From NCBI GenBank assembly GCA_029959615.1, contig JASCOD010000005.1, forward strand, positions 124,001 to 188,000: DNA of 64,000 nt, in the 5' to 3' direction. A model generated the notes under the pieces. It did no database searches. It was given only the letters and a program-made list of their open reading frames with translations, and had not been told where the DNA came from. This DNA is from Flavobacteriaceae bacterium PS02338. Lineage in GTDB: Bacteria; Bacteroidota; Bacteroidia; Sphingobacteriales; Sphingobacteriaceae. Numbering within the stretch: the first letter of the stretch is position 1; each line of letters starts with the position of its first letter. Positions 52,101 through 61,196 of the stretch are shown one piece after another. The translations under genes were made by a program, and so were the position numbers.

Positions 52101-53337
52101 CAGTATTAGAAAGCTTGGCATTGATAAAATAGGCACCCTTGGTAACCACCTTGGCATCTTTAGGAAGATCTCCAATGGGCACAATAGCTGTATATCCCAT
52201 ATCGGAAACGCCAACACTCACTTCAATTTTTTCAAAGTTTACCGTGTCGTTCTGATCACTTTTCTTTCCCTTGTCTCCATCATGATCGTGTTGCGCTTTT
52301 TTAGTAACCATAAAAACATAGTATTTTCCATCGGCATTAACTACGGCATCATTGGGAACAGCCGGCGTTAATACATTATTGAGACTTACCACTCCTGTAA
52401 TATTCATTCCATCGATTAAGCCTGTTTTTTTACCTTTTACCCGAGCATGAACTGGAATGGTTTTACTTTCATTTTCAAAAGCAGCACCTATACTAAACAC
52501 TTCTGCATCGTACTCACTGGTTGGATTATTGGTTAAGGTAAAATGAATGGTTTGCCCTACTTTCAATTGTGGTAGGTCCTTCTCAAAAACATTTAAATCT
52601 AAGTGTAATGAAGCGTTATCTACTATTTCGGCAACGGGAGAAGAAACATCTACATAACCACCAATTTGTGCAATTACATTACTAATGGTACCACTAATTG
52701 GTGCTATAACCGACAAACCTGTTTTTAAATTGCTATTGGATAAACTTGCTGGATTAATGCCCATCAACTGGATTTGCTTTTGCAGCGAAGCCCTCTTGGT
52801 TCTCAGCATTTTCAATTCTGCTTCTGCATTTTGGAGGTTTTTCCTCGCCCCTGCGTTGTTATCAAACAATTCTTTCTGTCTGCTAAATTCCTGTTCCGCA
52901 AAAGTAATTCGGCTGGCACTGGTGAGGTACTCTTCCTGCAACTGTACGAATTGCGGATTGGCAATAGTAGCAATTACCTGCCCCTTACGTACATGGTCTC
53001 CCACTTGTACATTAATGGTTTTTATGGCTCCACCGTATAACGAAGTAGCGTTTGCTTTTTTATCGTTCGGCACTCTTAAATTACCATTTGCTCTAATGGT
53101 TGCCGTTAACTCCTTCATTTCTATATCGCCATAGGTAATATTAACCGCTTTAATTTGCGCTGCAGTGAGCGAAGCAATAGTGGTAGAACTTTCTTCGGCA
53201 TGGTCTTCTTTTGCGGCTGCTGACGATTTAGTTTCTTCAGCGTGTCCATGACCATCACCTTCTTTGTGTTGCTCTCCGCAAGCATTCAGTAACAATGCAA
53301 AAGAGATCATTAGATATATACTAGATAGGTTTTTCAT
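52084..53337 (-). CDS. CzcB/CusB-like periplasmic adaptor of a heavy-metal efflux pump
   Basis: 417 residues. A lipoprotein signal ends at LLNACGEQ. A His-rich stretch follows (HKEGDGHGHAEE...HAEE), then the lipoyl halves, a helical hairpin (about 140-200), beta-barrel and membrane-proximal domains. More histidines lie near the C-terminus (QHDHDGD and the final GGHDH), which may bind metal. It links the RND pump and the outer-membrane channel, encoded as one fused protein 11 nt upstream. Last gene of the operon. Confidence 0.9.
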   Translation of the reverse strand: MKNLSSIYLMISFALLLNACGEQHKEGDGHGHAEETKSSAAAKEDHAEESSTTIASLTAAQIKAVNITYGDIEMKELTATIRANGNLRVPNDKKANATSLYGGAIKTINVQVGDHVRKGQVIATIANPQFVQLQEEYLTSASRITFAEQEFSRQKELFDNNAGARKNLQNAEAELKMLRTKRASLQKQIQLMGINPASLSNSNLKTGLSVIAPISGTISNVIAQIGGYVDVSSPVAEIVDNASLHLDLNVFEKDLPQLKVGQTIHFTLTNNPTSEYDAEVFSIGAAFENESKTIPVHARVKGKKTGLIDGMNITGVVSLNNVLTPAVPNDAVVNADGKYYVFMVTKKAQHDHDGDKGKKSDQNDTVNFEKIEVSVGVSDMGYTAIVPIGDLPKDAKVVTKGAYFINAKLSNTGGHDH

Positions 53338-53348
53338 CTTAATTAGAA

Positions 53349-56300
53349 TTATTGATTGATTAATGCGTTGATGTTGATTACCGATTGATTAACCTGTTGG
53401 ATAGCTTGTAAATATTTCAGTTCGATATCAGTTGCGGTTTGTAAAGCATACAAATACTCTACATAAGAAATATCTCCCGTTCTGTAACCCACTTGTGCGG
53501 CCTTCACAATATCCTTCGCATTGGGTAGCGCTTGGTTCAGGTAGTAATGATATTGTTTCCTATCTTGATGGTACTGACTGATGGTATTTTTCAACTGTGC
53601 GGCAAGTGTCTGCTGTTTCAATCTGGCTTCGGCCGCGGCTGCTTGTTTTTGAAAATCTAATGATTTAACTCGAGCTTTTGTAGCGCCATAAGTGAGTGGA
53701 ATAGCTACACCTACACTTAGCGAATTAAAACGATTGCTACTTCCAAAATACCTTTCTTGTCCATCTACATTTTGAAAACCGATTAAGGATTGATTAGTGT
53801 AACCCAAAGTGAAATCTGGCAATCCTTGTGCTTTTTCTACCTTTTTACTCTGCTCGGCAACGATCATATCTTGATAAAGTGCGCTAATGCTTGGATGTCT
53901 TGCAATAGCAGCTGTATCTAGCAACGTATTGGCTTGTAAAGGCGTGTATTTCCCATTGATATCAATCACCAAACTATCAGCAACGTTCAATAAGGCTTTC
54001 AGATTTTGGTGTGCATTACTTAAATAAATTTCGCTTTGCTGCAACAGTAAACTAATTTCTCCTTTTTGAGTTTCAGCCGTGCTAATTTCTATTCTTTTAA
54101 CGTCACCAGCTTTAAACCTTACATTGGCAACCCTAATGAACTCACCATACAAACTATCCAAATAACGCAACCTCGATTGATTGTACAGTAGATATTCCAT
54201 CTGATAATAATAACTTCTCACCTCTTTCTTCAGCTCATTTTCAGTAATTGCTCTGTCCAGTTCTTTCCTTTTGATATCAGCATCAATCTTACCTTTTCTT
54301 GCTCCAAATAGTGTTGGAAACGGAATGCTCTGTGAAATCTGGAAAGATTGATCGAAGCGAGTGCTATTGTATTGCCCAAGCTGCGCATTTAAATCAAGTT
54401 TAGGCAGCTCGGCAGCAGTAGCTTTTAATGCCTGTGCCGATTGCACATTCAACGTTCCTGCTTTTAACGAATTGTTATTTTGCAAGGCGATGTTAAGGGC
54501 ATCATTAATGGTTATTTTTCGGACGCTCTGCGCTTTTAAGGTAGCACTAACTAGTAAAAGGGCTAGGACTAGCACGGTGGCCACTGGTTTCCTAGGTAAT
54601 TTAAACCTAAAAGAGATTTTAGCATTGAAGATGATGTAAAGCAATGGCAGTACAAATAGCGTGAGGAATGTCGCTGTCACCAAACCACCAATTACCACTG
54701 TAGCTAATGGCTTCTGCACTTCCGCTCCTGCACTGGTACTTAAAGCCATAGGTAGAAATCCTAAAGAAGCTACCGTTGCAGTCATGAGTACAGGGCGTAA
54801 ACGAATTTTAGTGCCTTCGATTACCCTTTTGAAAACATCTGTCCAGCCTTCTTTTTCTAATTGGTTAAAGGTTCCAATAAGTACAATGCCATTAAGCACC
54901 GCTACACCAAACAAAGCGATAAAACCAATGCCTGCACTGATACTGAAAGGCATTCCTCGTAACATTAAAGCCAATATCCCGCCTATAGCACTCATCGGGA
55001 TTGCTGTAAAAATCAGTCCAGCCTGTTTGAAAGACTTGAAGGTAAAATACAGCAATACAAAAATTAGCAACAAAGAAATAGGCACGGCAACCATTAATCT
55101 GTCGCTGGCTTCTTTTAGGTTTTCAAACTGACCGCCATAGGTGAAATAGTATCCAGTTGGTAGCTTTACCTTTTCTTCTAATTTTTGCTGAATATCGGTC
55201 ACTACACTTTGCACATCACGACCGGCGACGTTAAAACCTATTACAATCCTTCTTTTTCCTGCTTCACGACTAATTTGTGCAGCCCCCACTTTATAGTTAA
55301 CGGTGGCTACTTGCGACAACGGTATTTGAATACCAGCACTAGTTGGAATCATCAAATTATTAATATCCTCTATATCGGTACGGTAAGCACTATCTAAGCG
55401 CACTACCAAATCAAATCGCCTTTCATTTTCGAAGATTACCCCTGCACTTTTACCTGCAAAGGCAGTACTTACAATATCGTTGACCCCTTGTATCGTTAAT
55501 CCATAGTTGGCAATACGGGTACGATCATAATCGATGTTGATTTGCGGCAACCCACCTACTTTTTCTATCTGCGGCGAAGTAGCACCTGCTACATTTTGAA
55601 TCACCTTACTAACCTGATTGGCATAATTAGCTAGCGTATCCATATTTTCGCCAAATATTTTAACGGCTACATCTTGCCTAATACCGGTCATCAATTCGTT
55701 AAAGCGCATTTGTATAGGTTGGTTGGTCTCAAAGAAAACGCCTGGAATAGTTTCCAGTTGCTCACTAATCTCATTTCCCAATTCAGTATAGCTCTTTTTA
55801 ACCTTCCACTCCTTTTGCGGTTTCAATATGATGATCAAATCCGTTGCTTCGGGAGGCATTGGATCTGTAGGAACTTCGGCAGTACCTGTTTTACCAACCA
55901 CCATTTTTACTTCATCAAACTTTCTCACAATTCGTGAAGCTTGCATAGAGGTTTCTATGCTTTGACTGAGCGAACTTCCCTGTGGCAAAATACAATGGAA
56001 AGCAAAGTCACCCTCCTGTAATTGCGGAATAAACTCGCCCCCCATCCTGCTAAAAAACACTAAACTCAAAACAAATGCGGCTACGGTAACTCCCACTAAC
56101 CAATATTTCAATTTAATAGCTTTTTCTAGCAGGGGCTGATAAAAACTCTGCAGCTTATCCATCATTTTGTCGCTCAAGCTTTTTTGATGATTCACTGTTT
56201 TTGGCAAAAACAAAGCACACATCATTGGGATATAGGTAAGTGATAAAATCAATGCACCTAAGATGGCAAACCCTACTGTTTGTGCCATTGGACGAAACAT

Positions 56301-57713
56301 TTTTCCCTCAATCCCTACCAGGGTGAGAATTGGAATGTAAACGATAAGGATGATAATTTCTCCAAAAGCGGCACTGCTCCGGATTTTAGATGCTGATAGC
56401 AAAACTTCGTCATCCATTTCGGATTGCGTAAGTCTCGTGGTCGATTTCCTTAAGCCCAAATGGTGTAAGGTAGCTTCTACAATAATTACGGCTCCGTCTA
56501 CAATCAGTCCGAAATCTATAGCACCCAAACTCATTAAATTGGCACTTACGCCGAAGATATTCATCATTCCAAGGGCAAAAAGCATGGCCAAAGGAATGGC
56601 AGATGCTACGATTAAACCTGCCCTCATATTGCCTAAAAACACTACAAGTACAAAAATCACAATTAGTGCACCTTCAATTAGGTTTTTTTGTACTGTGCTA
56701 ATCGCTCGGCTTACCAAATCGGTACGGTCTAGGTAAGCTTCAATAGTTACATCCTCTGGTAAAGATTTTTGGATAGTAGGTAGTTTTTCCTTGATGCGTT
56801 TTACCACCTCATTACTATTTTCACCCTTCAACATCATTACTACACCACCTACGGCATCTACCTCACCGTTATAAGTCAAAGCCCCGTAGCGTACTGCATT
56901 TCCATAGCGTACATTGGCGATATCTTTAATGAAAATAGGCACAGAGCCTGTGTTTTTCACTGCAATGTTACGGATATCGTCTAAGCTGGTGGCTAAACCA
57001 ATACCTCTAATGAAATAAGCATTCGGTTTTTTATCGATATAGGCGCCGCCAGTATTTTGATTATTTTGCTCAAGAGCTGTAAAAATTTCTGGGATACTTA
57101 CTCCCATTGCCCTCAAACGACTAGGGTTTACCGCTACTTCATACTGTTTTAGCTCGCCACCAAAACTATTCACTTCGGCAATGCCTTTGGTACCATAAAG
57201 CTGGCGAGCCACAATCCAGTCTTGCATGGTTCGTAAATCTTTGGCATTGTATTTTTTCTCGCTTCCCTTTTTAGGGTGGATAATGTATTGGTAAACTTCT
57301 CCCAATCCTGTACTCACTGGTGCCAGTTCTGGTGTACCAATACCTTTTGGAATTTTTTCCTCTGCCTGTTTCAGCTTCTCGTTTACCAGCTGTCGGGCAA
57401 AATAGATATCTACATCATCTTTAAAAACTACTGTAATTACCGATAGTCCAAAACGGGAAATGCTCCTTGTTTCTTCTAAATCTGGGATATTGGCAATGCT
57501 CTGCTCTATAGGAAAGGTAACCAACTGCTCTACCTCCTGCCCTGCTAGTGTAGGACAAACGGTAATGATTTGCACTTGGTTATTGGTAATATCGGGTACG
57601 GCATCTATGGGCAGTTTTGTGGCGCTCCATGTACCCCAAATGATCAGCAACAACGTCATGATGCCAATCATCAATTTGTTCTTTATACTGAACTTTATAA
57701 TTTGATCTAACAC
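53349..57713 (-). CDS. CzcA-type heavy-metal RND transporter fused to a TolC-like outer-membrane factor
   Basis: 1454 residues. Residues 1-1035 are a complete RND pump with twelve transmembrane segments and two large periplasmic loops. TM4 carries GAIDFGLIVDGAVIIVE, the form of the Co/Zn/Cd group rather than the Cu/Ag group. Residues from about 1065 form a TolC/CzcC-like channel with helical repeats. Between them lies VATVLVLALLLVSATLKAQS, which looks exactly like a signal peptide with a cleavage site, so the two parts may be separated during export. Such fusions are common in Bacteroidota. Zinc or cobalt export is the best guess. Confidence 0.92.
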   Translation of the reverse strand: MLDQIIKFSIKNKLMIGIMTLLLIIWGTWSATKLPIDAVPDITNNQVQIITVCPTLAGQEVEQLVTFPIEQSIANIPDLEETRSISRFGLSVITVVFKDDVDIYFARQLVNEKLKQAEEKIPKGIGTPELAPVSTGLGEVYQYIIHPKKGSEKKYNAKDLRTMQDWIVARQLYGTKGIAEVNSFGGELKQYEVAVNPSRLRAMGVSIPEIFTALEQNNQNTGGAYIDKKPNAYFIRGIGLATSLDDIRNIAVKNTGSVPIFIKDIANVRYGNAVRYGALTYNGEVDAVGGVVMMLKGENSNEVVKRIKEKLPTIQKSLPEDVTIEAYLDRTDLVSRAISTVQKNLIEGALIVIFVLVVFLGNMRAGLIVASAIPLAMLFALGMMNIFGVSANLMSLGAIDFGLIVDGAVIIVEATLHHLGLRKSTTRLTQSEMDDEVLLSASKIRSSAAFGEIIILIVYIPILTLVGIEGKMFRPMAQTVGFAILGALILSLTYIPMMCALFLPKTVNHQKSLSDKMMDKLQSFYQPLLEKAIKLKYWLVGVTVAAFVLSLVFFSRMGGEFIPQLQEGDFAFHCILPQGSSLSQSIETSMQASRIVRKFDEVKMVVGKTGTAEVPTDPMPPEATDLIIILKPQKEWKVKKSYTELGNEISEQLETIPGVFFETNQPIQMRFNELMTGIRQDVAVKIFGENMDTLANYANQVSKVIQNVAGATSPQIEKVGGLPQINIDYDRTRIANYGLTIQGVNDIVSTAFAGKSAGVIFENERRFDLVVRLDSAYRTDIEDINNLMIPTSAGIQIPLSQVATVNYKVGAAQISREAGKRRIVIGFNVAGRDVQSVVTDIQQKLEEKVKLPTGYYFTYGGQFENLKEASDRLMVAVPISLLLIFVLLYFTFKSFKQAGLIFTAIPMSAIGGILALMLRGMPFSISAGIGFIALFGVAVLNGIVLIGTFNQLEKEGWTDVFKRVIEGTKIRLRPVLMTATVASLGFLPMALSTSAGAEVQKPLATVVIGGLVTATFLTLFVLPLLYIIFNAKISFRFKLPRKPVATVLVLALLLVSATLKAQSVRKITINDALNIALQNNNSLKAGTLNVQSAQALKATAAELPKLDLNAQLGQYNSTRFDQSFQISQSIPFPTLFGARKGKIDADIKRKELDRAITENELKKEVRSYYYQMEYLLYNQSRLRYLDSLYGEFIRVANVRFKAGDVKRIEISTAETQKGEISLLLQQSEIYLSNAHQNLKALLNVADSLVIDINGKYTPLQANTLLDTAAIARHPSISALYQDMIVAEQSKKVEKAQGLPDFTLGYTNQSLIGFQNVDGQERYFGSSNRFNSLSVGVAIPLTYGATKARVKSLDFQKQAAAAEARLKQQTLAAQLKNTISQYHQDRKQYHYYLNQALPNAKDIVKAAQVGYRTGDISYVEYLYALQTATDIELKYLQAIQQVNQSVININALINQ

Positions 57714-57835
57714 TTTTTGAATGATTAATGATAAATTATTAATGACTAATGATGAGGAGTGCTGTCAGGAAATAATAGCCAACAGCAAATAGTGTTTAAT
57801 GAACCCATTAAACACAAATCATTGAAAATTAAGAA

Positions 57836-58159
57836 TTAACCATTAAGCTTTGGCGGTTGCCAAATGTTTCCGTAGTAGTTAGAAACGAAACGTTGATTGG
57901 TGAAAATGAATTTTCTCTCTTTAAAGAATGGCTTTGGTTCTACTTTATATTGAGCAATGAACTTAGCATCTACAATGGTATGGCAGCAACTACAATTACA
58001 GAAAGGACTACAATTATCGTTCATATCTGTACCATGACTGTGATCATCGGCTACCTGAACCTTAGTTTGCGTAGGTGCGCATTCGTTATAAGCATCACTA
58101 CATGGCAGCATCATCATGCCCATGAGATAAAATGCAAATATGAATGCTAGGTATTTCAT
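57836..58159 (-). CDS. DUF6660-like small Cys/His-rich exported protein
   Basis: 107 residues from the ATG at 58159 (an ATG three codons upstream is also possible). An N-terminal hydrophobic segment with MMMLPCSD may be a signal peptide. The mature part has HSHGTDMNDNCSPFCNCSCCHT, dense in possible metal ligands. Proteins of this sort are found beside CzcCBA-type efflux operons in the phylum, as here, and are presumed metal sensors or chaperones. Family name given from memory, not searched. Confidence 0.75.
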   Translation of the reverse strand: MKYLAFIFAFYLMGMMMLPCSDAYNECAPTQTKVQVADDHSHGTDMNDNCSPFCNCSCCHTIVDAKFIAQYKVEPKPFFKERKFIFTNQRFVSNYYGNIWQPPKLNG

Positions 58160-58279
58160 CGAACACAAAGCTAGTCATTATTTTAAAATAGCAAATAGCT
58201 TCTCAAATGATTACATCTGTATAATGTCAAAATAGGCATCATCTTTATTGCAGCTAAATATTTAGCTTAGCTTTAAGTA

Positions 58280-58693
58280 ATGAAAAGAAAACAATTTATC
58301 GGAACCACCTTGCTCTCACTAGTTTTAGGCAAATCAATTGCGCAAGAAACCAAGCAAGATAAAAGAATGGGCCAGCTAAAGAAAGGCACCATTATCCATG
58401 TGGTTTATTTTTGGTTAAAAGAAGGATTATCTAAAGAAGAAGAACAGGATTTTCTACGTTATTTTGACGTATTAGCAAGTATTCCGGAAGTACAGACCTT
58501 AAATTTCGGCAAACCTGCCCCTACCTCTAAAAGAGATGTAGTAGATCACTCTTATTCATACAATCTTATTGCTACCTTCAAGAACTTAGAAGAAATTACA
58601 ATTTATGAAAACCACCCCACCCATGTTGCTGGAGCAAAAAAATTCAGTAAATATTGGACACGTGTGGAAGTAAAGGATACCTTATTGATGTAG
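58280..58693 (+). CDS. Dabb (stress-responsive alpha/beta-barrel) domain protein
   Basis: 137 residues. The N-terminal KRKQFIGTTLLSLVLGKSIAQ looks like an export signal. The rest is one Dabb domain: IIHVVYFWLKEGLSKEEEQDF, VQTLNFGKPAP, SYNLIATFKNLEEITIYENHPTHV. Dabb domains form ferredoxin-like dimers; many members have no known role. Transcribed alone, divergent from the metal operon and convergent with the amidohydrolase. Confidence 0.88.
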   Translation: MKRKQFIGTTLLSLVLGKSIAQETKQDKRMGQLKKGTIIHVVYFWLKEGLSKEEEQDFLRYFDVLASIPEVQTLNFGKPAPTSKRDVVDHSYSYNLIATFKNLEEITIYENHPTHVAGAKKFSKYWTRVEVKDTLLM

Positions 58694-58728
58694 TTACAAA
58701 GCAAAATCTGTAGCCGGTTATTCCATAA

Positions 58729-58759
58729 AAAAACCAATCTCTACAAAAGATTGGTTTTT
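58729..58759. terminator. Bidirectional terminator
   Basis: A 12-bp perfect stem (AAAAACCAATCT / AGATTGGTTTTT) with a 7-nt loop between convergent genes. Confidence 0.9.
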
Positions 58760-58768
58760 CTTTTTTCT

Positions 58769-60010
58769 CTATGGCGCCTGCAGCTTACCCGCTTTAATTA
58801 CCCTGTCAATGTTTTTAAGTGCCATTATATTCTCCAAAGGATTTTCTTTCAGTACGATTAGGTTGGCTCTTTTTCCAATGTCAATTGAACCTACATTTTT
58901 TTCTTGTCCAATAACCTCAGCAGCAATAATAGTTGCCGAACGCAATGCTTCTGCATTGGTAAAGCCACAATCTTCCACAAAATATTTCAGTTCATCCAAT
59001 AGCCTTGGATATGGGCGTTTTAAATCTACAATCTGATCTGTTCCCGTAGCAATTTTAACACCTTGTTGATGCACTCTCTTTAATAGCTTTAATACCCAAG
59101 GGTCTCTATCCATCGAAACACAGAGCGTTGCATCTAAAATGGCATTGTGTTTTTTCATTTCGTTACAGAATTCGGTAACATCAATATTTGCGACAACGCT
59201 ATCTCTATAGGCATTAGTGGTTTTGCGTCGGTTAAAAAGCGTATCTGGTTTTCTTAAGGTTTCTAACATGGATACATGAGAAAGCACTTCTACTCCCGAT
59301 TTCACAACTTCTACTGGCGATGCTGGATACAACATGGTGTGCCCCCAAACCTTTAAACCATTACGTTTTGCGGCACTTGTTACCAGAGGTAAAAATTGCG
59401 CATCGAAAGAATGATACAGTTTAACTCCTGTTACCCCCACACTTTTGGCCCAAATCATCGCTTTATCCAAATCATCGCCTGGCATTAACCGTTGTTGCCA
59501 AGCAGTATAAGGCTCATTTCTTATGTTTTGCCCTCTGTTATAATACCAATCTCCAGCCATAAACGACGAGTAGTAAACATCTGGCCCACTCCTTTCTCCC
59601 GCATTAATCGCTGTGCTTGCTTTGAACAATGCGTCACCGTCTCCGCCAGCATCTCTCACCGAAGTGATTCCATACTTTAAGAAATAGTTAAGATGGCTAT
59701 ATGTATTTTCGATGTTATTTTTAAAGTTACTGGTTACATGAACATGTACGTCTATTAAACCTGGCAATAAAAAAGCTCCTTTAAGATCTATCGTCTTAAC
59801 TGGTTGGCCTGTCTTTAAAGTGGTACCTATGGCTACAATTTTACCATGCTTAATGGTTAAGCTTTTTCTTTTATCGAACTTGCCTTTTGCCACGTCTAAA
59901 ACATTTACGTTTTTCAGCACCAATAAGGTATCGCTAAACATTACTTTGGCATTTGATTTTGATATGCCTATAGACAAAAAGGCGAACAATATTAAAGTTA
60001 TCTTCTTCAT
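58769..60010 (-). CDS. Exported amidohydrolase
   Basis: 413 residues with a signal peptide (ILFAFLSIGISKSNA). The metal-dependent hydrolase fold shows LLPGLIDVHVHV (HxH metal ligands), later histidines in WGHTML and LSHVSML, and the Asp in ATGTDQIVD. The C-terminal strand domain ends with RVIKAGKLQ. Substrates of this family range from dipeptides to cyclic amides and cannot be chosen here. It is downstream of the TlpA gene but separated by a terminator. Confidence 0.88.
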   Translation of the reverse strand: MKKITLILFAFLSIGISKSNAKVMFSDTLLVLKNVNVLDVAKGKFDKRKSLTIKHGKIVAIGTTLKTGQPVKTIDLKGAFLLPGLIDVHVHVTSNFKNNIENTYSHLNYFLKYGITSVRDAGGDGDALFKASTAINAGERSGPDVYYSSFMAGDWYYNRGQNIRNEPYTAWQQRLMPGDDLDKAMIWAKSVGVTGVKLYHSFDAQFLPLVTSAAKRNGLKVWGHTMLYPASPVEVVKSGVEVLSHVSMLETLRKPDTLFNRRKTTNAYRDSVVANIDVTEFCNEMKKHNAILDATLCVSMDRDPWVLKLLKRVHQQGVKIATGTDQIVDLKRPYPRLLDELKYFVEDCGFTNAEALRSATIIAAEVIGQEKNVGSIDIGKRANLIVLKENPLENIMALKNIDRVIKAGKLQAP

Positions 60011-60032
60011 GATGTTACTTCTACTTAAAAGA

Positions 60033-60063
60033 AAAACGCAGTGGCATCCACCAACTGCGTTTT
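60033..60063 (-). terminator. Terminator of the metalloprotease-TlpA operon
   Basis: AAAACGCAGT pairs with ACTGCGTTTT, with an inner GG/CC extension. It lies between the TlpA stop and the amidohydrolase start. Confidence 0.8.
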
Positions 60064-60082
60064 GATTATTAACTAACTATCG

Positions 60083-61192
60083 TTATTTACCTTTAGGTTT
60101 ATTGAACAACTCAGAAAGGAAACGCTCTAGGTCGTGCCCTCTTAATTTAGTTGCTACAATTTTCCCTTCGGGATCAACAATACAATTGAAAGGAAGTGCT
60201 TTAAAGCCGTAGCTATCGGCTACTTCTCCATTGGTAGTTCTGGGATCGTTAAGCTGTGTCCAAGTCAGTTGATCTGCTTTAACTGCTTGTTTCCAAGCCA
60301 TACTTGAAGCATCCATTGATACGCTCACGAACTCGATCTTATTTCCGTACTTGCTTTGTAGTTCGATCAATAGAGGATGTTCGGCCCTACATGGAGGGCA
60401 CCAACTTGCCCAAAAATCAAGCAATACATAACGACCTTTATAATCAGCCAATTTCACTGACTTTCCGTCGAGGTCATTTAGCGTAAATAAAGGTGCCAGA
60501 TTTCCCTTTTGGATAAGCACTTCGGTATCTATAAATTGTTTAATTCTTTTGGCGTAAGCTCCTTTTTTAGCCCCTTGTGACAAAAACGAATAGGCATTAG
60601 CAGCTCTTTTTCTCTCGCCATCATTCAAGTAGCTATCTATCATTGCCAAAGCAGCAGCAGTAGACTCATTATTTTTCTTTACAAAATCGAGCGTTAAACT
60701 GTCTATTCTAGCTTGGTATTTCAGATATGGAGGACTTTTTCTATCCTTTCTATCAGCACCACTTGTGGCTAAATCTTTTCTATAATCTCCAGAAAGCTGA
60801 TATGATTTAGCTTTGAAACTCTCAAACAGGCTATTTTCGCTGCCACCTACAATTTTTAAAGCATGAAATTGGGCTACCGATCCAGAAATATCTATCGCCT
60901 TATTTTCAGCGATAAATATTTTAATCTGTTGATTTGTAGAATTACTCAAGGTACAGATTACGGTTTCTGGAAAAGCGATATTTAGAGAAAAGTTATTCGC
61001 TCTCAATATTGCAGAATCAACTATATCTTTACCATTATGGCGATAAGTTAACTTAATTAATGTACCTTCTGCTCCTTCTAACTTTCCCTTGATCACTCCG
61101 CTATCTGATTTAAATGCTGATAAAGCGACCATAAAGAATAACGATAAGCAACCGATAAACATTTTCAACCTTGTACCTCTAAAATTCTTCAT
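60083..61192 (-). CDS. TlpA-like thioredoxin-fold thiol-disulfide oxidoreductase (DUF4369-type N-terminus)
   Basis: 369 residues. A signal peptide is followed by an N-terminal beta-sandwich (about 30-120, DUF4369-like), a helical linker, and a C-terminal TlpA/thioredoxin domain with the active site FWASWCPPCRAEHPLL (CPPC) and the cis-Pro loop ALPFNCIVD. It faces the periplasm and should reduce or shuffle disulfides. It starts 4 nt after the metalloprotease stop, so the two are co-expressed, downstream of a SusD gene. Confidence 0.92.
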   Translation of the reverse strand: MKNFRGTRLKMFIGCLSLFFMVALSAFKSDSGVIKGKLEGAEGTLIKLTYRHNGKDIVDSAILRANNFSLNIAFPETVICTLSNSTNQQIKIFIAENKAIDISGSVAQFHALKIVGGSENSLFESFKAKSYQLSGDYRKDLATSGADRKDRKSPPYLKYQARIDSLTLDFVKKNNESTAAALAMIDSYLNDGERKRAANAYSFLSQGAKKGAYAKRIKQFIDTEVLIQKGNLAPLFTLNDLDGKSVKLADYKGRYVLLDFWASWCPPCRAEHPLLIELQSKYGNKIEFVSVSMDASSMAWKQAVKADQLTWTQLNDPRTTNGEVADSYGFKALPFNCIVDPEGKIVATKLRGHDLERFLSELFNKPKGK

Positions 61193-61196
61193 GTTC

